From the NCBI RefSeq assembly GCF_000284515.1, contig NC_017668.1:2170001-2234000 (forward strand): DNA of 64,000 nt. The letters run 5' to 3'. The notes beneath the pieces were generated by a model, which was not told the origin of the DNA, did no database searches, and was given only the letters and a program-made list of their open reading frames with translations. The stretch is from Halobacillus halophilus DSM 2266 (GTDB taxonomy: Bacteria; Bacillota; Bacilli; Bacillales; Halobacillaceae). Position numbers and translations under genes: made by a program. Positions 60,793 to 64,000 of this stretch are shown piece by piece. Each line of letters starts with the position of its first letter. The stretch's first letter is position 1.

Positions 60793-60830
60793 ATTATAAA
60801 ACAATTCAACATATATGTAAAGCGATTACA
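60793..60830 (-). promoter_or_regulatory. cdd promoter with palindromic operator
   Basis: On the minus strand TTTACA and TATAAT are 17 bp apart. TGTAAAGCGATTACA (60816-60830), an imperfect palindrome of LacI/CcpA-operator style, covers the -35. It does not fit the usual cre spacing exactly. Confidence 0.6.
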
Positions 60831-60875
60831 AAAAGATCATAATCTTATTCAAAAAACACATTCAGGGCATTAATA

Positions 60876-60893
60876 TTTGACACATGTGTCAAA
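60876..60893 (+). promoter_or_regulatory. 18-bp perfect palindrome before the RND transporter
   Basis: TTTGACACATGTGTCAAA overlaps a TTGACA -35 (60877-60882). TATACT (60902-60907) lies 19 bp further, a spacing often seen at MerR-type promoters. It is a likely repressor or activator site for the transporter. Confidence 0.65.
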
Positions 60894-60962
60894 AAAAAGT
60901 TTATACTTGATGTAATCAAAAAAATAGCTGATTAATTTTAATGGTAATAAGGAGGAACAGAG

Positions 60963-63900
60963 ATGTCCAAAATACTGCAATTCAATAAGATCATTTGGGT
61001 TTTCATTATTCTGCTGATTTTCACAGGTATCTTTACTTATCTTCAGCTCCCAAAAAGAGAAATCCCAGAGATCAATGTTAATGTTGCATCGATTTCTACC
61101 GTCTTCCCAGGGGCAACGCCTCAGGAAGTAGAACGAACCGTCATTAATCCATTGGAAACCGAATTATTAAACATCCAGGGGGTTGACCAAGTCACATCAG
61201 CATCAACCACTGGTTTTGGTTCTATTACCACTACACTTACCGGGGATGCTGAGCCGAATACAGTGAATTCAAAAATTCGACAGGTGGTCTCTGATGTTTC
61301 ACGCGGTTTCCCCGGGGAGGTACAGGATCCTGATGTAAATACAGACCTTAATTCATCTTCTGTAGCTTCCTATCACTTACTCGCCGACAATGAGGAAGAC
61401 CTTTATAATCTTAGAGATACATTAGAAACTTGGCGGACCGAATTAACTGGAATTACTGGCGTAGAATCTATTCTTATTAAAGGCTTGCCTGAGCAAAAAG
61501 TTTCCGTCAGTTTAGATAATACACAGCTTAAAGAAAATCAATTATCTCCCTCACAGGTCATCTCATCCATCCAGAATGAAATTGCACCTGCAGCAATAGG
61601 AACTGAACAGGAAGATAACAAAATTTATCAGCTTATCCTTGATAAATACTCAAATATTGATGAATTGTCTCAATTATCAATTGGTCAAAATAATGCAGGT
61701 GAAAGTGTAACCATTGAAGATATCGGCTCCATAAATGTGATCAATGAAGAAGTAGATGACCTGATCTCTTATGATGGAAAAGCCGCGTTATCTGTGACAG
61801 TACTTGCCAAGGAAGGAGTAAATATATCCGCTTTACAGGATAGTATCACCTCTAGAATTAATACACTCTCAGGGGAATTACCAGCTGCTATTGAGGTGGA
61901 TCAATTCTACACACAAAGTACGATTATAGAAGAAGTCTTCACAAATCTAATCACTTCGTTCTCGATCTCATTTTTTGCAGTAATCGTGATTATGGTGTTA
62001 GGTTTACCAATTTCTTCTGCTATTCTGGTAGCTTTGTCTATTCCGATTTCCATTATTATCGGTCTTATTCCACTCCCTTACGTAGGAGTAGATTTAAACC
62101 AGATATCCATTATTGGAATGATTATTGCCATTGGAATACTCGTGGACGATGCCATTGTAGTTAATGATAATATTCAGCGAAGGTTCCAGCTTGGAGATGG
62201 TGCTTTAGAAGGTACTATACGCGGAATTAAAGAGGTAAGAAAATCGATTGTTACCTCTACTCTTATGATTATCTTCAGCTTTTTCCCATTAACTTTCTTA
62301 TCAGGTTCAAACGGTGATTTTATACGGGCTTTACCAACCGTGCTAATCTTTACTATCCTTGCTTCAACTATCATCGCTTTAACCTTTATACCAACCGTTC
62401 AATATGCAAGAAAACGCCGGCAGAAAAAGCAGAATAAATCAAAAGCAGGTCTCCTTGGCGGGTTCTTTAATTGGATCGAACGTGTTTATGCCGACTCCAT
62501 TCTGCCAAAGACTACTAAAAAACCGTGGCTCACTGCTCTTACAGGTTTAATTTTATGCGCTCTACTTGCCACACTGGTTGTTCGCATTCCTTTTGAGTTC
62601 TTTCCTTCTGCGGACCGTCCCGAAGTGACTATATCCGTAGAATATCCACAGGGAACGCCGATTGAAGAAACTCAAGAGCAACTTGAAGAAATGAAAAACT
62701 TCTTAACAGGTCAAGAAGATAATATTACGGAATCCGCGATTTATACGGGTACAGGTCTTCCTGGTATCTTCAACTCATCCCTGACACGTTCAGGCGAAAA
62801 TACAGGACAGCTTTTAGTTAGAGTAGACCGTGATGAAACCAGCGCTTCTACCTTTATTAATGATTGGGAAGAGCCTCTTAGAGAAGAGTTTTCGAATGCA
62901 GAAGTATTTCTGGAAACCATTGTGTCTGGTCCTCCTCCATCTCCACCTGTTCAGGTGAAAATTCAAGGACCAGAATTAGAGCCGCTCATTCAGGAAGCAA
63001 GAAATGCCAGGGATCGACTGGCTGACATCGATGAAGCAGAAATTGCAACCATTAATGCTGGATCCGGACAGCCATTTACCCAATTTAATCCAGACCGTGA
63101 TAAGCTGGCTGATAATAATATACCGATCAGTCAAATTACTTCTCAGCTCCAGCTTGCTAACACCGGAGTGCCTCTTGGAACGTTTGATAATGGGGTCGAA
63201 CGTCTTCCTCTGGAAATTATACTTGATGACGGAGATCCAAATGGGGTTAATTTAGAAAATTTAACGGTAGTCAGCCAGCAGAATCCAAGTGAAGGTCAAC
63301 CACCTGATACGTTCTCCTTAGATGAACTCATTTCTCAGGAAGAGGTTGAACAAGTTGGGGCTATTCCTCATCTGGATGGCAAACGTACGATTACGGTCGA
63401 AGCTTATCCAAAAGAAGGTGCCGAAGAAACATTTACAAGTAAGTCCAATGAGGTTGTATCTGCAATTAAAGAAGACTTACCAGACGGCTATTCTCTTGTA
63501 GAAAGCGGGGAGACAGACGCCCAGACAGAGTTCTTTGTTGAAGTTGCTAAACTGTTCGTGATCGTCTTGTTCCTGATTTATCTGACCATCGCGATCCAAT
63601 TCAACTCGTTATTAATGCCAGTATTAATAACCGGAACTGTATTTTTGGCTGTTACAGGAGCTATTATTGGTCTATTCGTCTCCGGCCAGCCACTAAGTTT
63701 CTTAGCAGTTCTGGGGATTGTCTCATTATCAGGTATTGTCGTTCGTAATTCTGTTATATTGATTGAATTTATCGAACAGAATAAAGAAACCTACTCATCT
63801 ACGATTGAAGCTGTAATAGAAGCAGGGCGTGCCAGAGTAAGGCCAATTGTACTTACTTCTCTAACTTCAATTGCAGCTCTTACGCCGATAATATTTACAG

Positions 63901-64000
63901 GGGATGTCTTGTTTAAGCCACTTGCGGTGTCTATCGTGTCTGGCTTGTTATTTTCAACTATCCTCACCCTGTTACTTGTACCTGCATTCTATTTAATTAT
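60963..64000 (+). CDS. RND family efflux permease (AcrB/SwrC-like), runs off the window
   Basis: At least 1012 codons are present with no stop, and the end is beyond the window. The N-terminus has one membrane helix, then FPGATPQEVERTVINPLE of the porter domain. TM4 contains GILVDDAIVVND with the proton-relay Asp pair (about 395-396). A second half repeats the layout, with GIVVRNSVILIEF in TM10, where Arg stands at the site usually held by Lys. It is an inner-membrane, proton-driven exporter of hydrophobic compounds, with Gram-positive relatives such as SwrC. AAGGAGG lies 7 nt before ATG 60963. No adaptor gene precedes it. Confidence 0.93.
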   Translation, partial: MSKILQFNKIIWVFIILLIFTGIFTYLQLPKREIPEINVNVASISTVFPGATPQEVERTVINPLETELLNIQGVDQVTSASTTGFGSITTTLTGDAEPNTVNSKIRQVVSDVSRGFPGEVQDPDVNTDLNSSSVASYHLLADNEEDLYNLRDTLETWRTELTGITGVESILIKGLPEQKVSVSLDNTQLKENQLSPSQVISSIQNEIAPAAIGTEQEDNKIYQLILDKYSNIDELSQLSIGQNNAGESVTIEDIGSINVINEEVDDLISYDGKAALSVTVLAKEGVNISALQDSITSRINTLSGELPAAIEVDQFYTQSTIIEEVFTNLITSFSISFFAVIVIMVLGLPISSAILVALSIPISIIIGLIPLPYVGVDLNQISIIGMIIAIGILVDDAIVVNDNIQRRFQLGDGALEGTIRGIKEVRKSIVTSTLMIIFSFFPLTFLSGSNGDFIRALPTVLIFTILASTIIALTFIPTVQYARKRRQKKQNKSKAGLLGGFFNWIERVYADSILPKTTKKPWLTALTGLILCALLATLVVRIPFEFFPSADRPEVTISVEYPQGTPIEETQEQLEEMKNFLTGQEDNITESAIYTGTGLPGIFNSSLTRSGENTGQLLVRVDRDETSASTFINDWEEPLREEFSNAEVFLETIVSGPPPSPPVQVKIQGPELEPLIQEARNARDRLADIDEAEIATINAGSGQPFTQFNPDRDKLADNNIPISQITSQLQLANTGVPLGTFDNGVERLPLEIILDDGDPNGVNLENLTVVSQQNPSEGQPPDTFSLDELISQEEVEQVGAIPHLDGKRTITVEAYPKEGAEETFTSKSNEVVSAIKEDLPDGYSLVESGETDAQTEFFVEVAKLFVIVLFLIYLTIAIQFNSLLMPVLITGTVFLAVTGAIIGLFVSGQPLSFLAVLGIVSLSGIVVRNSVILIEFIEQNKETYSSTIEAVIEAGRARVRPIVLTSLTSIAALTPIIFTGDVLFKPLAVSIVSGLLFSTILTLLLVPAFYLI

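Noticed and set aside
60816-60830. A standard CcpA cre site before cdd
   Set aside because: TGTAAAGCGATTACA is one base longer than the cre consensus allows in its left half. I list it only as a LacI/CcpA-style operator of uncertain identity.

Overview
The window reads as chromosomal DNA of a Gram-positive, spore-forming member of the Bacillaceae, probably one of the halophilic or halotolerant genera near Halobacillus or Virgibacillus. The evidence is the gene content (gpsB, ypsA, a B-type rnpB, a CotD-like coat protein, a YjcZ-type spore peptide, DynA, BpsA/BpsB, YozE, YqfQ, AadK), the low GC content, strong GGAGG ribosome-binding sites with many TTG and GTG starts, and generally acidic proteins. 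The genus is an inference. Most genes lie on the minus strand.

Positions 1-1950 are AT-rich and hold no intact gene. They contain two terminators, three copies of a short dispersed repeat and what looks like a decayed reading frame. Positions 1967-13039 are accessory and household functions: an M50-like membrane protease, an AadK-type aminoglycoside adenylyltransferase, a YycO-like hydrolase, an exonuclease-BRCT protein, a Fur-controlled nitroreductase and a Fur-controlled siderophore-binding lipoprotein, a secreted MsrB, a YusW-like lipoprotein, CvfB, a 28-residue YjcZ peptide, a luciferase-like monooxygenase, a PadR-like regulator and a YogA-like dehydrogenase. Positions 13058-14260 hold a GC-rich element of about 570 bp bounded by a perfect 20-bp inverted repeat.

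Positions 14261-19724 encode a LysM/3D cell-wall protein, an ABC-F ATPase, a DUF2252 protein, a cold-shock protein with YdjO, and a Cu/Zn superoxide dismutase-like protein. Positions 19958-27384 form a compact minus-strand cluster: P1 peptidase, double gamma-glutamylcyclotransferase, alpha/beta hydrolase, C45 acyltransferase and the double dynamin DynA. Positions 27463-37237 are mixed metabolism and repair, including acylphosphatase, ferredoxin, a YtcJ-type amidohydrolase, an AbrB-type membrane protein, fused MsrA-MsrB and uracil-DNA glycosylase.

Positions 37368-49005 hold the DNA-repair operon yozE-sbcD-sbcC, the Tat translocase (two tatA and tatC), mobA, the folate/thymidylate genes dfrA-thyA, an HD hydrolase, a DUF72 protein and formate-tetrahydrofolate ligase. 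Positions 49428-60763 hold a second cold-shock gene, a preQ1 riboswitch controlling a queuosine-precursor transporter with an RNase H-like partner, the alkylpyrone synthase/methyltransferase pair, the conserved block ypwA - rlmL-like - rnpB - gpsB - ypsA, a repetitive CotD-like coat protein and cdd. An RND transporter starts at 60963 and runs off the right edge.

I recognised no CRISPR array, tRNA, rRNA operon, prophage or complete insertion sequence. The least explained signals are the five-copy dispersed repeat, the inverted-repeat element, terminator-like hairpins inside both cold-shock leaders, extra Fur boxes, and the grouping of DynA with four small-molecule hydrolases.
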